Source: Bradyrhizobium sp. RP6
GTDB lineage: Bacteria > Pseudomonadota > Alphaproteobacteria > Rhizobiales > Xanthobacteraceae
Reading direction: 5' to 3'
DNA length: 64,000 nucleotides
Assembly: GCF_003837805.1 (NCBI RefSeq)
Contig: NZ_RQIT01000001.1
Location: 186,001-250,000 of the forward strand
In this document: positions 49,309 through 57,856 of the stretch, piece by piece
Layout of the letters: each line of letters begins with the position of its first letter
Numbering within the stretch: the first letter of the stretch is position 1
Notes under the pieces: generated by a model
Seen by the model: the letters and a program-made list of their open reading frames with translations, nothing else
Databases searched by the model: none
Told to the model about the DNA's origin: nothing
Position numbers and translations under genes: made by a program

Positions 49309-49568
49309 GCGATCCATCCAAGCTCGCGATCGCGCTGCATTACGAGAAGGGCACCAACGCGCCTGTCGTCGTCGCCAAGGGCAGGGGCACGATCGGCGAT
49401 AAGATCGTCGAGATCGCCAAGGCCCACGACATCCCGATCGAGGAGAACGAGGTCCTGGCCGGCGCGCTGTCCAAGGTCGAGCTTGGCGAGGAGATCCCGC
49501 CCGATCTCTACAAGGCCGTCGCCGAGGTGCTGGTGTTCGTTCTGCGGCTGTCGGGCCGGGGGCGGTAA
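49305..49568 (+). CDS. FlhB C-terminal-like protein (EscU/YscU/HrcU family)
   Basis: An 87-residue protein equivalent to only the cytoplasmic domain of FlhB/YscU, without the four-helix membrane part. AIALHYEKGTNAPVVVAKG and IPIEENEVLAGALSKVELGEEIPPDLYKAVAEVL align with FlhB after its NPTH cleavage site. Similar free domains (FhlB/YlqH types) occur in many bacteria next to FliK-like genes. Overlap with the upstream gene implies translational coupling. It could replace or tune the specificity switch. Confidence 0.88.
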   Translation: MSDPSKLAIALHYEKGTNAPVVVAKGRGTIGDKIVEIAKAHDIPIEENEVLAGALSKVELGEEIPPDLYKAVAEVLVFVLRLSGRGR

Positions 49569-49641
49569 GAATAACCTGTCATCGTTTCACCACGTAGCGG
49601 CTGCATGGTCGCGCGGCTTCTCACAGTCACGGATATCGCTC

Positions 49642-50460
49642 TTGCTGACCCGTCGTTCCACCCTCGGTCTTCTCGCCGCAGCCGCGGTCCTGCCATCCCG
49701 CGCGCGCGCCCACGTCGCGCCGCCGCGCAATGAAATCCGTGAGAGTCTTGCAAAACGCTTCACCGATCTCGGCACGTCAGGCACTTTCGTCGGCTACAAG
49801 GTCGAGGACTATCTGATCGTCGCCAGTGACAAGGAGCGCTCGGGTGAGGGCAAGCTGCCGGCCTCGACCTTCAAGATTCCGAACGCGCTGATCGCGCTGG
49901 AGACCGGCGTGGTCGCTGACCCCGACAAGGACGTGTTTCCCTGGGATGGCGTCAAGCGTCCGATCGAGGCCTGGAATAAGGATCACACGCTGCGCAGCGC
50001 CATCGCGGTCAGCGCGGTGCCGGTCTTTCAGGAGATTGCACGGCGCATTGGCCAGGAGCGCATGCAAAAATATGTCGACGAGTTCGACTACGGCAATCGC
50101 GACATCGGCGGCGGCATCGACCAGTTCTGGCTCACCGGCGCCCTGCGCATCGATCCGGTCGAGCAGGTCGATTTCGTCGACCGGCTGCGCCGCCGCGTGC
50201 TGCCGATCTCAAAGCGCAGCCAGGACCTCGTCGCCGACATCCTGCCGGTGACCAAACTGGGCGACAGCATCATCCGCGCCAAGTCGGGCCTGCTTGGGGC
50301 CGAGCGCGGCGAGCCGTCGCTCGGCTGGATGGTCGGCTGGGCCGAGAAGGGCGAGGCGCACACCGTGTTCGCGCTCAACATGGATTGCAAGGAGCCGCGT
50401 CTGGTCGGCGAGCGCATGCCGCTGACGCAAGCCTGTCTTGCCGAGATCGGCGCGGTCTGA
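49642..50460 (+). CDS. Class D (OXA-type) beta-lactamase
   Basis: A 272-residue serine beta-lactamase with every class D motif: STFK at 75-78 (nucleophile Ser75), SxV at 124-126 (SAVP), YGN at 150-152, and KSG at 214-216, followed by GWMVGW. The catalytic lysine that is carboxylated in this class is Lys78. The N-terminus TRRSTLGLLAAAAVLPSRARA looks like a Tat signal peptide. The start is uncertain: TTG 49642 gives this signal; there is no in-frame ATG nearby. Chromosomal OXA-like enzymes occur in several Bradyrhizobium. Activity and spectrum cannot be judged from sequence. Confidence 0.88.
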   Translation: MLTRRSTLGLLAAAAVLPSRARAHVAPPRNEIRESLAKRFTDLGTSGTFVGYKVEDYLIVASDKERSGEGKLPASTFKIPNALIALETGVVADPDKDVFPWDGVKRPIEAWNKDHTLRSAIAVSAVPVFQEIARRIGQERMQKYVDEFDYGNRDIGGGIDQFWLTGALRIDPVEQVDFVDRLRRRVLPISKRSQDLVADILPVTKLGDSIIRAKSGLLGAERGEPSLGWMVGWAEKGEAHTVFALNMDCKEPRLVGERMPLTQACLAEIGAV

Positions 50461-50558
50461 CGGATGCAGTGATCGCGCCTCATTGCGGACCGCAAAGAAG
50501 TCCTCGTCATTGCGACCGCAGGTCTCTCAGCAACGCCATTGCGAGTGGGCGCCCCCCT

Positions 50559-50954
50559 TCAGGCATCCTTCTGCCGGCCGATCATGCCCAGATGCGTGAA
50601 GCCGAATCCAGCGGAATATTTCAGGCCGTAGCCCAGCGCCCGGTCGATGCCGATATGGGCAAGCCAGATCAAAGCAATGGACAAAGTGAGGGGCGAGGCG
50701 AGGCCGAAGCCCAACGTCAGCAGCGCCACCGGGGCCATGTAGCTGTGGGCGGCGTTGTAGACCATCGCGCCGAACTTTGCGTCGGACAGGTATGCCAGGA
50801 AGCTCAGATCGGGCACGAAGAAGAGCAAGGCAAACACCAGCCAGGAGCCGTCCCAGGCCCAGTAGAGCATCACCATCCCTGCGAACAGGGTCAGGCCCTC
50901 CAGCCGCAGCAGGATGTTGACGCCGCCTGTCGCCGCGCCCGTTCCTTCGGTCAT
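50559..50954 (-). CDS. DUF4260 family membrane protein
   Basis: A 131-residue protein with about four transmembrane segments (LTLFAGMVMLYWAW, WLVFALLFFVPDLSFL, SYMAPVALLTLGFGLA, LSIALIWLAHIGIDR). The FVPDLSFLAYL and HIGIDRALGYGLKY motifs fit DUF4260, whose function is unknown. ATG at 50954 follows GGGAG on its strand; an upstream in-frame ATG lacks a ribosome binding site. The 98-bp gap to the beta-lactamase contains CATTGCGA-type fragments of a dispersed repeat. Confidence 0.82.
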   Translation of the reverse strand: MTEGTGAATGGVNILLRLEGLTLFAGMVMLYWAWDGSWLVFALLFFVPDLSFLAYLSDAKFGAMVYNAAHSYMAPVALLTLGFGLASPLTLSIALIWLAHIGIDRALGYGLKYSAGFGFTHLGMIGRQKDA

Positions 50955-51092
50955 GTTCGTCTCCCAGCAAAGCTCTGTAATTCCTTGCGCTTTCACGCTG
51001 CGGCAGGGCAGCCCTGCGCCGCCGAAAGCCGCTTCCCGGCCCGCAAAATGCCGTGTTAGAACCCCGCATCACTTAAGAACTGGCGGGAGCAA

Positions 51093-52625
51093 ATGAAACA
51101 CATCCTGGACGCCCTTGAAGACCGTCGCGCCGCCGCAAAACTCGGCGGCGGGGAGAAGCGCATCGAGGCGCAGCACGCCCGCGGCAAGCTGACGGCGCGC
51201 GAGCGCATCGAGCTGCTGCTCGACAAGGGGTCGTTCGAGGAGTTCGACATGTTCGTCGAGCACCGCTCGACCGAGTTCGGGATGGAGAAGACCAAGGTGC
51301 CGGGCGACGGCGTCGTTACCGGCTGGGGCACCGTCAACGGTCGCAAGACTTTTGTCTTTGCCAAAGACTTTACGGTGTTCGGCGGTTCGCTGTCCGAGAC
51401 CCACGCGCTCAAGATCACCAAGTTGCAGGACATGGCGATGAAGGCGAGGGCGCCCATCATCGGCCTCTATGATGCCGGCGGCGCCCGCATCCAGGAAGGC
51501 GTCGCCGCGCTCGCCGGCTATTCCTACGTGTTCCGCCGCAACGTGCTGGCCTCGGGCGTGATCCCGCAGATCTCCGTCATCATGGGCCCCTGCGCCGGCG
51601 GCGACGTCTATTCGCCTGCGATGACCGATTTCATCTTCATGGTGAAGAACACCAGCTACATGTTCGTCACCGGCCCCGACGTCGTGAAGACCGTGACCAA
51701 CGAGGTCGTGACCGCCGAAGAACTCGGCGGCGCCTCGGTGCACGCCACGCGCTCCTCGATCGCGGACGGCGCCTTCGAGAACGACGTCGAGACGCTGCTG
51801 CAGATGCGGCGCCTGATCGACTTCCTGCCGTCCAACAACACCGACGGCGTGCCGGAATGGCCGAGCTTCGACGACATCGGCCGGGTGGACATGTCGCTGG
51901 ACACGCTGATTCCGGACAATCCGAACAAGCCCTACGACATGAAGGAGCTGATCCTGAAGGTCGTGGACGAGGGCGACTTCTTCGAGATCGCGGAAGCCTT
52001 CGCCAAGAACATCGTCACCGGCTTCGGCCGCATCGCCGGCCGCACCGTCGGCTTCGTCGCCAACCAGCCGATGGTGCTGGCCGGCGTGCTCGACAGCGAC
52101 GCCTCGCGGAAAGCCGCGCGCTTCGTCCGCTTCTGCGACGCCTTCAACATCCCGATCGTCACCTTCGTCGACGTGCCGGGCTTCCTGCCGGGCACGAGCC
52201 AAGAATATGGCGGCCTGATCAAGCATGGCGCCAAGCTGCTGTTCGCCTATTCGCAGTGTACCGTGCCGCTCGTCACCATCATCACCCGCAAGGCCTATGG
52301 CGGGGCCTTCGACGTCATGGCTTCCAAGGAGATCGGCGCCGACATGAACTACGCCTGGCCGACCGCCCAGATCGCCGTGATGGGCGCCAAGGGCGCGGTC
52401 GAGATCATCTTCCGCAGCGACATCGGCGACCCCGACAAGATCGCCGCCCGCACCAAGGAATACGAAGACCGCTTCCTGTCGCCGTTCATCGCCGCCGAGC
52501 GCGGTTATATCGACGACGTCATCATGCCGCACTCGACGCGGAAGCGCATCGCAAGGGCACTGGCGATGCTGAAGGACAAGAAGACGGAAATGCCGGCGAA
52601 GAAGCACGACAATTTGCCGTTGTGA
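51093..52625 (+). CDS. pccB: Acyl-CoA carboxylase beta subunit (propionyl-CoA carboxylase type)
   Basis: A 510-residue carboxyltransferase that moves CO2 from carboxy-biotin to propionyl-CoA (or a related acyl-CoA), forming methylmalonyl-Co[23 protein letters not shown] at the start, the two crotonase-like halves with [14 protein letters not shown] and [20 protein letters not shown] are typical of PccB. The biotin-carrying alpha subunit (pccA) is not in the window, though it is usually near. Start at ATG 51093. Confidence 0.93.
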   Translation: MKHILDALEDRRAAAKLGGGEKRIEAQHARGKLTARERIELLLDKGSFEEFDMFVEHRSTEFGMEKTKVPGDGVVTGWGTVNGRKTFVFAKDFTVFGGSLSETHALKITKLQDMAMKARAPIIGLYDAGGARIQEGVAALAGYSYVFRRNVLASGVIPQISVIMGPCAGGDVYSPAMTDFIFMVKNTSYMFVTGPDVVKTVTNEVVTAEELGGASVHATRSSIADGAFENDVETLLQMRRLIDFLPSNNTDGVPEWPSFDDIGRVDMSLDTLIPDNPNKPYDMKELILKVVDEGDFFEIAEAFAKNIVTGFGRIAGRTVGFVANQPMVLAGVLDSDASRKAARFVRFCDAFNIPIVTFVDVPGFLPGTSQEYGGLIKHGAKLLFAYSQCTVPLVTIITRKAYGGAFDVMASKEIGADMNYAWPTAQIAVMGAKGAVEIIFRSDIGDPDKIAARTKEYEDRFLSPFIAAERGYIDDVIMPHSTRKRIARALAMLKDKKTEMPAKKHDNLPL

Positions 52626-52640
52626 CGGGCGGAGACGTCG

Positions 52641-53186
52641 GTGGCAATCTGGCGTCGACGATCAAGCTTGCGGCGGAGTGCCAACGGATGGTGCGCCCTG
52701 ATATTGGGTGCGTTGTCCGCAGTCCTGGCGACGGACATGTCGTGCTTCGCACAAGACAGCGAGTTGACCGTTGCCGTCCGAACGCCAGAAGAGACCGTTA
52801 TCGAAGGTTACGCCGACGCCGACAATACCTGTGCGCTGATCGAGTTCCCCCGGCTCTTGCTCATGAAGCTACCAGAACATGGGTTCGTCTGTTATCGTAT
52901 CGAGGATTTCGAGGTCGCCGGCGACTCTGGAGGGGATCAGGCTTGTATCGGGCGCTGGGTCCGCGGCATAAGCGTTTTCTACTTGGCTCGACCCGGTTAC
53001 AGCGGGCCGGATAGTCTCCGATACGAAGCGATTACCGATCGAAGGCGGGACCGAGTGTCTGTTCGCGTCACGGTCTTGCCCGACCCTGCAAACGCTTCCC
53101 AAATGCCGGCCAACCCTGACGGGTCTTCATACGAGCCGGCTATGTCGATTGGGCCTATCCCTGCGTGCGTTGTGCCGGTGTCCTAG
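52641..53186 (+). CDS. Secreted protein of unknown function
   Basis: A 181-residue protein starting at GTG 52641, with an N-terminal signal (WCALILGALSAVLATDMSCFAQ). The mature part contains TPEETVIEGYADADNTCALIEFP and a beta-rich segment (PGYSGPDSLRYEAITDRRRDRVSVRVTV) reminiscent of a small immunoglobulin-like domain. Four cysteines in the mature part may pair. Codon use is slightly less GC-rich than its neighbours. I do not recognise a family. Confidence 0.65.
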   Translation: MAIWRRRSSLRRSANGWCALILGALSAVLATDMSCFAQDSELTVAVRTPEETVIEGYADADNTCALIEFPRLLLMKLPEHGFVCYRIEDFEVAGDSGGDQACIGRWVRGISVFYLARPGYSGPDSLRYEAITDRRRDRVSVRVTVLPDPANASQMPANPDGSSYEPAMSIGPIPACVVPVS

Positions 53187-53238
53187 GTGCCTATAACTGA
53201 AGTTCGTTTGTCTCCCGATCTACGCGCTCACAAATCTC

Positions 53239-53586
53239 ATGACCGAAGACGATCCGACCGACGAAATCTCCGACATCGAAGACCGGATTGAGCGGCTTGC
53301 CGAGATCGCTGAACGCTGCCGCAAGTACATCCTGGCGTCCAAGATCGCCATCGGTGGCGGGGCGGTGCTGCTGTTGATGACGGTCCTCGGGCTATTTGGC
53401 TTCGGTCAGACCGCCGCCCTTGGATCGATCGCGCTGGTGCTGGGCGGGATCGTCTCGCTCGGCTCGAATGTCTCTACGTTGCGGCAGACGGATGACGCCA
53501 TTACTGCCGCGGAGGCGCGGCGTGCGGCGTTGATCGGACGCATCGACCTTCGCCTGGTCGCCGATGCTCCTTTGAAGCTGGTGTGA
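53239..53586 (+). CDS. Small membrane protein with coiled coil, unknown function
   Basis: A 115-residue protein: an acidic amphipathic helix (EISDIEDRIERLAEIAERCRKY), two hydrophobic helices (IAIGGGAVLLLMTVLGLFGF and AALGSIALVLGGIVSLGS) and a C-terminal helix (ATLRQTDDAITAAEARRAAL type). This helix-TM-TM-helix layout suggests an oligomeric inner-membrane protein. No family assigned. Confidence 0.75.
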   Translation: MTEDDPTDEISDIEDRIERLAEIAERCRKYILASKIAIGGGAVLLLMTVLGLFGFGQTAALGSIALVLGGIVSLGSNVSTLRQTDDAITAAEARRAALIGRIDLRLVADAPLKLV

Positions 53587-53607
53587 CGCAACCAGCGCCA
53601 GCGTGCC

Positions 53608-53760
53608 TCACGCGGCCGTCTTGAGCGTCAGCACCGACGATTCCGTGTGGCATTCTGCGGCGAAGGCTTGAAGCCGCTCGGCGGTCTGCCGGTCGAGGAT
53701 GGCTTTTGCCAACCGCTCGACCCGGGCGATCTGTTGCTTGAGATATTCGATGCGGGCCAT
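53608..53760 (-). CDS. Very small protein (50 residues), unknown function
   Basis: A 50-residue ORF starting MARIEYLKQQIARVERLAKA and ending in SSVLTLKTAA. It is mostly one helix with heptad spacing, likely an oligomeric coiled coil, with a single cysteine. A good ribosome binding site (GAGAGGG) lies about 6 bases before the ATG on its strand, and it fills most of an otherwise empty gap, which argues that it is real. Function unknown. Confidence 0.65.
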   Translation of the reverse strand: MARIEYLKQQIARVERLAKAILDRQTAERLQAFAAECHTESSVLTLKTAA

Positions 53761-53854
53761 GTTCACCCTCTCGGGGAAATAATCGAACGGCGACTTGCTT
53801 CATTCCGGCGGCGGGGACTTTAGTCCAAGAGCCGGATTGAATGTGTGAGCCACA

Positions 53855-54508
53855 TCACGTCTCGCGCGTCGCATCCGCCGCGGCGAAATGCGCCATCTGA
53901 TCGGCGTGAGCCCTGGCGAAGGCCGGGCGGGCGGTGGCGCGTGCGAGATAGGCGCGGCAGGCCGGATGGTCCGCGAGCCCGTCGAAACGATCGACGGGGC
54001 GCAGCACGTCCGCCATCAGGATGTCGGCGACGGAGAAGGAGCCCGCCAGCCATTCGCGGCTGCCCAGCACCGGCTCGAGATGCTTGAGCCGAAGCTTGAG
54101 GAAGTCGTCCACGAATGTCCACGCCGCCGTGTCGGCCGGATGGCCCATGAACTTCGACATGCCCCAGGGCAGGCTGGCCATCTCCACCGAATTGAGCGCC
54201 GCGAACACCCATTTCGTCGCCTCGGCGCGACCGCGCGGATCGGACGGTATCAGCCTCTCGCTGAGCCCGCCGAGGTGCAGCAGGATCGCGCCGGTCTCGA
54301 AGATCGAGAGGTCGCCGTCGGTCAGCCACGGCACCTGGCCGAACGGCTGGTGCGCGAAGTGCGCAGGCCCCCGATCGTCGAACGGCACGCTGGCGACGCG
54401 ATAGGGCAAGCCGGCTTCTTCCAGCGCCCAGCGCACGCGGAAGTCGCGCACGAAGCCTCGCGGCGCTGCTGGAACCCAATCGAAGGTGGTCAGGGTGAGG
54501 TCGGCCAT
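53855..54508 (-). CDS. Glutathione S-transferase family protein
   Basis: A 217-residue GST. The thioredoxin-like N-terminal domain (with the cis-Pro of GQVPWL and ETGAILLHLG, the glutathione gamma-Glu site) is followed by an all-helical domain whose ADILMADVLR matches the GST folding motif (SxADI). ATG 54508 gives MADLTLTTFDW; an open extension upstream is not supported. Substrate unknown. Divergent from the small protein gene at 54639. Confidence 0.88.
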   Translation of the reverse strand: MADLTLTTFDWVPAAPRGFVRDFRVRWALEEAGLPYRVASVPFDDRGPAHFAHQPFGQVPWLTDGDLSIFETGAILLHLGGLSERLIPSDPRGRAEATKWVFAALNSVEMASLPWGMSKFMGHPADTAAWTFVDDFLKLRLKHLEPVLGSREWLAGSFSVADILMADVLRPVDRFDGLADHPACRAYLARATARPAFARAHADQMAHFAAADATRET

Positions 54509-54638
54509 TTGCTGTCTCCGTGTCCTGGTTCGAGGCAAAGGACGAACGAAGGGCGTCCATTCCGACAGCGGCACCAACTCTTTTTGTCGCCGGCGGCTTA
54601 ACCGGCTAGTCTCGGTTCAAACAACAGGAGGAAATCCG

Positions 54639-54953
54639 ATGCCATCAGCATTCTTCATCGTCCGCGCCATCGTCACCGATCCCAATAAGCGCGCTGCTTT
54701 CGACAGATGGTATGAGACGGAACACCTGCCCGACGCGGTGAAGACGTTCGGCGTGGCCAAGGCCTGGCGGTTCTGGAGCCTCGACGATCCCTCGCTGCAC
54801 CAAGCGATGTATCAGTTCGATGACGAGGCCAAGCTGAATGCGATGCTGAAAGGTGACGCACTACAGAAGCTCGTCGCCGATTTCAATCGCGACTGGCCCG
54901 ACGTGAAGCGCACGCGCGAAACGCTGGTGCTGGCGCAGGAGTTTGCGAAATAA
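54639..54953 (+). CDS. Small EthD/ABM-like dimeric ferredoxin-fold protein
   Basis: A 104-residue protein with the pattern of a dimeric alpha/beta barrel: FFIVRAIVTDPNKRAAFDRWYETEHLPDAVK matches the start of the EthD-like group. AGGAGG lies about 7 bases before the ATG. Such proteins are often cofactor-free oxygenases or small ligand binders, but function cannot be assigned. Divergent from the GST gene. Confidence 0.65.
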   Translation: MPSAFFIVRAIVTDPNKRAAFDRWYETEHLPDAVKTFGVAKAWRFWSLDDPSLHQAMYQFDDEAKLNAMLKGDALQKLVADFNRDWPDVKRTRETLVLAQEFAK

Positions 54954-55065
54954 GCGGAAGACATTCCGCAGCTCGATGAATCGGGACGCGCGATTCAGCT
55001 CCGGTTCATGTCGTGAACGCGACACTTCCTCTGCATCACAGTCACGATGACCAAAGGAAGAAATG

Positions 55066-55350
55066 ATGGAGCGCCGGAACTTTTTGAAACTTGCATTGGG
55101 AGTGACGGCGGGCGCCGCCGCCTTCGCCGCGACGGCCGCGCAGGCCGCGCCGCTGTCACCGCAGCCGGTCGGTGATCCCGCCCGTATGCCGCAGGGCAAT
55201 TCCGACGCTCATCCCGCGGTCACCACCAGCGAGGAAGCCGCGAAGCTGGCGCCAGAGCAGGTTCACTACGGCCATCACCGCCACTGGGGTTGGCACCGCC
55301 GTCATTGGCGCCGGCATCGCCGACGCTGGCACCGCCGCCATTACTGGTAA
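55066..55350 (+). CDS. Tat-exported His/Arg/Trp-rich small protein
   Basis: A 94-residue protein. The N-terminus MERRNFLKLALGVTAGAAAF is a canonical twin-arginine signal (RRxFLK), cleaved after AAQA. A Pro/Ala-rich middle is followed by a tail of about 25 residues made of HRR, RHW and WHRR repeats. The tail could bind transition metals or polyanions. ATG 55066 was preferred over 55063 because GGAAG is then 5 bases away. Function is unknown, but Tat export suggests folding or cofactor loading in the cytoplasm. Confidence 0.8.
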   Translation: MERRNFLKLALGVTAGAAAFAATAAQAAPLSPQPVGDPARMPQGNSDAHPAVTTSEEAAKLAPEQVHYGHHRHWGWHRRHWRRHRRRWHRRHYW

Positions 55351-55454
55351 GCTCGCGAAATTTGTGGATGGGATGGGGATCGCCGCCGGCGGTCCCCGTT
55401 TCGATTCTGGAGGCGCTTCAGTTCCACGGCGGACGAAGCGTTGGCAGCAACTCC

Positions 55455-55490
55455 AAAAAAATGGCCGCGCTGGCTTCCGCCGCGCGGCCA
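55455..55490 (-). terminator. Intrinsic terminator for the GCG-CRPN gene
   Basis: Read on the minus strand, stem TGGCCGCG / CGCGGCCA (55462-55469 with 55483-55490) is followed by seven T residues (complement of 55455-55461). It ends the minus-strand transcript of the small gene at 55513-55764. Confidence 0.75.
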
Positions 55491-55512
55491 CTTTGAACGC
55501 AAATGGACGAGG

Positions 55513-55764
55513 TCAGAACGGGCGGCAGCGGCCGGCGTACCAGCGGAAGCCGTAGGGGCACACACGTGCGCGAGGCACAACGACGACCGGCGCCGGGGCG
55601 ACCACTACCGGAGCGGGGCGAACGACGACGGGGCCGCGCATCGGACGGCAGCCACCATAGGGGCCGCGATACCAACCCGGGCCGCAACCGCCGGCGGCGC
55701 TGGCCGCCTCGCTGAAACCGACGACCGCGCTGGCGAGCATGACGGCGGCAAACAGGTATTTCAT
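55513..55764 (-). CDS. GCG-CRPN type small secreted protein
   Basis: An 83-residue protein. Residues 1-24 form a Sec signal peptide (ASAVVGFSEAASAA). The mature start GGCGPGWYRGPYGGCRPM fits the GCG-CRPN prefix domain found in many Bradyrhizobium and Methylobacterium proteins; a Val/Pro/Ala repeat (PVVVAPAPVVV) follows, and CPYGFRWYAGRCRPF repeats the Cys pair at the end. Function of the family is unknown. It is convergent with the Tat peptide gene. Confidence 0.85.
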   Translation of the reverse strand: MKYLFAAVMLASAVVGFSEAASAAGGCGPGWYRGPYGGCRPMRGPVVVRPAPVVVAPAPVVVVPRARVCPYGFRWYAGRCRPF

Positions 55765-55952
55765 TGGGATTTCCTTCTCGTCCTTAGGCAGGCTAGGGGA
55801 ACGGCGCTTGCGGCGCAGAATGAATCAAGAGACACGATTCGACACGTTAAATCTGGAGCGTGCCGACACGTCGTGATCCAAACCTGCCAATCATGACCTG
55901 AATGCGGCATGAACGTTCCGCGCATCTGGCCTCAGACGACACGCTAGTGTCG

Positions 55953-56963
55953 CTAGCGGCCGAGAAATCCAAGCACGAGCTCCTTGTACTTCTCGGGCGC
56001 CTCCAGGAAGACGAGATGCCCGGTGTTCGGGATCACTTCGGCCCGCGCATTCGGCATCTTGGCGGCAAGCGCCTTCGCCAGTTCGGCGTTCTGTCCCATC
56101 TTGGCCCGCACCGCCTCCGGCGCGAGCGGCCGGCCCGGCGCGTTGTGGTCGTCGGCGCCCATCACGAACAGGGTGGGTACCGCGATCAGCGGAATCTCGT
56201 GCGCCACCGGCTCTCGGTAGATCATCTGGCCGGAGCTGACGAAGGCGCGCAGCCAGCGCGGATAATCGGGGCTGCCCTTGATGTTGAAGCGGGCATCGAT
56301 GAACGGCGTGATCGCCTCCGCCGGCAGCTTGATCGCATAATTGGTCTGGAGCTGCTTGCGATAGCCCTCGGCCGTGAGCTTGTCCTCGGTCTCGATCATC
56401 TTTTCCGTCGGTGTCGGCGGCACGTAAAGGCGGTAATCCTCGAGCCCGATCGGCGCGGTCAGCACCAGATGGGCGATGCGGTCCGGATAGGCGCGGGCGA
56501 TGCGCACGCCCAGCATGCCGCCAAGCGAATGCGCGACGATCTCGGCCTTGTCGATCTTGAGATGGTCGAGCAGCGCGATTGTGTTGCGCGCCAGATTGTC
56601 GAAATGCAATTCGCCCTGCGGCTTGGAGGATTTGCCGAAGCCGATCTGGTCCGGCACCACGACGCGGAAGCCGGCCTCGCCGAGCATCTTGATCACGGGT
56701 GCCCAATAGCTCGACGGGAAATTGCGCCCGTGCAGCAGCACCACGGTGCGGCCGTTCGGCTGCGCAGCGGCAACATCCATATAGGCCATGCTGAGCTGCT
56801 CGCCATCGTTGACAACAGGCATGAGGTGCACGGGGTAGGGATAGCCAAAGCCTTCGAGCGCGATGCCATAGGGCTCGCGCGGCGCGGTGTCGGCGGCGAT
56901 GGCGGATGTGAACGGAGAGACGAGAAGGACGGCGGCGAGTGCGGCCGGGAGAGCGCGGTTCAT
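55953..56963 (-). CDS. Secreted alpha/beta hydrolase
   Basis: A 336-residue alpha/beta-hydrolase. A signal peptide spans 1-23 (ALAAVLLVSPFTSAIAA). The oxyanion motif is LLHGR (His78-Gly79), the nucleophile is Ser146 in AHSLGGM, the acid is in GADDHNAPG, and the His is in NTGHLVF. Similar proteins are annotated as haloalkane-dehalogenase-like or epoxide-hydrolase-like; the substrate is unknown. The gene starts at ATG 56963, directly followed upstream by a composite palindromic repeat. Confidence 0.88.
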   Translation of the reverse strand: MNRALPAALAAVLLVSPFTSAIAADTAPREPYGIALEGFGYPYPVHLMPVVNDGEQLSMAYMDVAAAQPNGRTVVLLHGRNFPSSYWAPVIKMLGEAGFRVVVPDQIGFGKSSKPQGELHFDNLARNTIALLDHLKIDKAEIVAHSLGGMLGVRIARAYPDRIAHLVLTAPIGLEDYRLYVPPTPTEKMIETEDKLTAEGYRKQLQTNYAIKLPAEAITPFIDARFNIKGSPDYPRWLRAFVSSGQMIYREPVAHEIPLIAVPTLFVMGADDHNAPGRPLAPEAVRAKMGQNAELAKALAAKMPNARAEVIPNTGHLVFLEAPEKYKELVLGFLGR

Positions 56964-56985
56964 GGAGGGTCTCGTAATTGGAGCA

Positions 56986-57103
56986 GTCATTCCGGGGCGC
57001 GCGCAGCACGAACCCGGAATCTCGAGATTCCGGGTCTGGTCCTTCGGACCATCCCGGAATGACAATGCGCATAAAGACGTCGACGGCCGGGTCAAGCCCG
57101 GCC
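56986..57103. repeat. Composite palindromic intergenic element
   Basis: An outer inverted repeat GTCATTCCGG (56986-56995) / CCGGAATGAC (57054-57063) encloses a perfect 24-bp palindrome centred on CTCGAG (57012-57035) and a TGGTCC/GGACCA hairpin (within 57036-57053). A third hairpin GGCCGGG/CCCGGCC follows (57085-57103). This arrangement matches a dispersed repeat seen in Bradyrhizobium intergenic regions. It lies between the hydrolase and ArsR-type genes. Confidence 0.75.
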
Positions 57104-57157
57104 ATGACCAGAGCGCGCATTCACACGCAAACGTGCGAACCCACGCGCGTTGCGTGA

Positions 57158-57856
57158 TCAGTCCTGCCCGCTGCCGAACAGCACGGCGAAATGCTTCTCG
57201 CCGGTGCGGGTGAAATTCACCACGCGGCTGCCGGGCGTGGCATCGCGCGAAGCCCATTTCAGCTCGGCGAAGCGCTGCATCATGGCGGCGCCCAGCGTGC
57301 CGGCGAGATGATGCCGCCGCTCGCTCCAGTCGAGGCAGGCCTTGCAGACCGGGCGGCGCGGATGCGCCAGCATCTCCGGCGAGATCTGCAGATGCTTGGC
57401 GAGGAAGCGCTCGCCCTCGGCCGTCAGCTCGATGTCCTGCTTCTTCTGCCTGATCAGGTTTCGCTCGCGCATGGTGTCGAGCATCTGCACGCCGAGATCG
57501 CCGGCAAGATGGTCGTAACAGATCCGCGCGCGCCGCAGCGCCGGATCCTTCGGTCCGGTGCGCACGCGCATGTGGCCGGTCCGCGCGGCAAGGCCGGCGA
57601 GGCCCTCGAGCACTCCGGCGACGTCGTCATCGGTGAGTCGGTAGTAGCGGTGCCGGCCCTGCTTCTCCGGCTCGATCAGGCCGCCGGCCTCGAGCTTCGA
57701 CAGATGCGAGCTCGCGGTCTGCGGCGTGATGCCGGCCTCCTGCGCCAGCTCGCTCGCGGTGAGCGCACGGCCGTTCATCAGCGCGGTCAGCATGTTGGCG
57801 CGGGCGGGGTCGCCGACGAGGGAGGCGACCATGGCAATGTCGGGACCTGATTTCAT
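57158..57856 (-). CDS. ArsR-type winged-helix regulator with C-terminal extension
   Basis: A 232-residue regulator. The winged helix (about 5-85) includes [28 protein letters not shown] and the wing RHRYYRL. A C-terminal extension has conserved [10 protein letters not shown] and [16 protein letters not shown] segments, which could bind a metal or redox ligand. ATG 57856 gives [13 protein letters not shown]. The start codon lies inside a perfect inverted repeat, suggesting autorepression and control of the divergent NIPSNAP operon. Confidence 0.9.
   Translation of the reverse strand: MKSGPDIAMVASLVGDPARANMLTALMNGRALTASELAQEAGITPQTASSHLSKLEAGGLIEPEKQGRHRYYRLTDDDVAGVLEGLAGLAARTGHMRVRTGPKDPALRRARICYDHLAGDLGVQMLDTMRERNLIRQKKQDIELTAEGERFLAKHLQISPEMLAHPRRPVCKACLDWSERRHHLAGTLGAAMMQRFAELKWASRDATPGSRVVNFTRTGEKHFAVLFGSGQD

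Noticed and set aside
50461..50558. CATTGCGA-type fragments between the beta-lactamase and DUF4260 genes as a mobile element
   Set aside because: Only degenerate pieces of a common dispersed repeat; no arms, target duplications or ORF.
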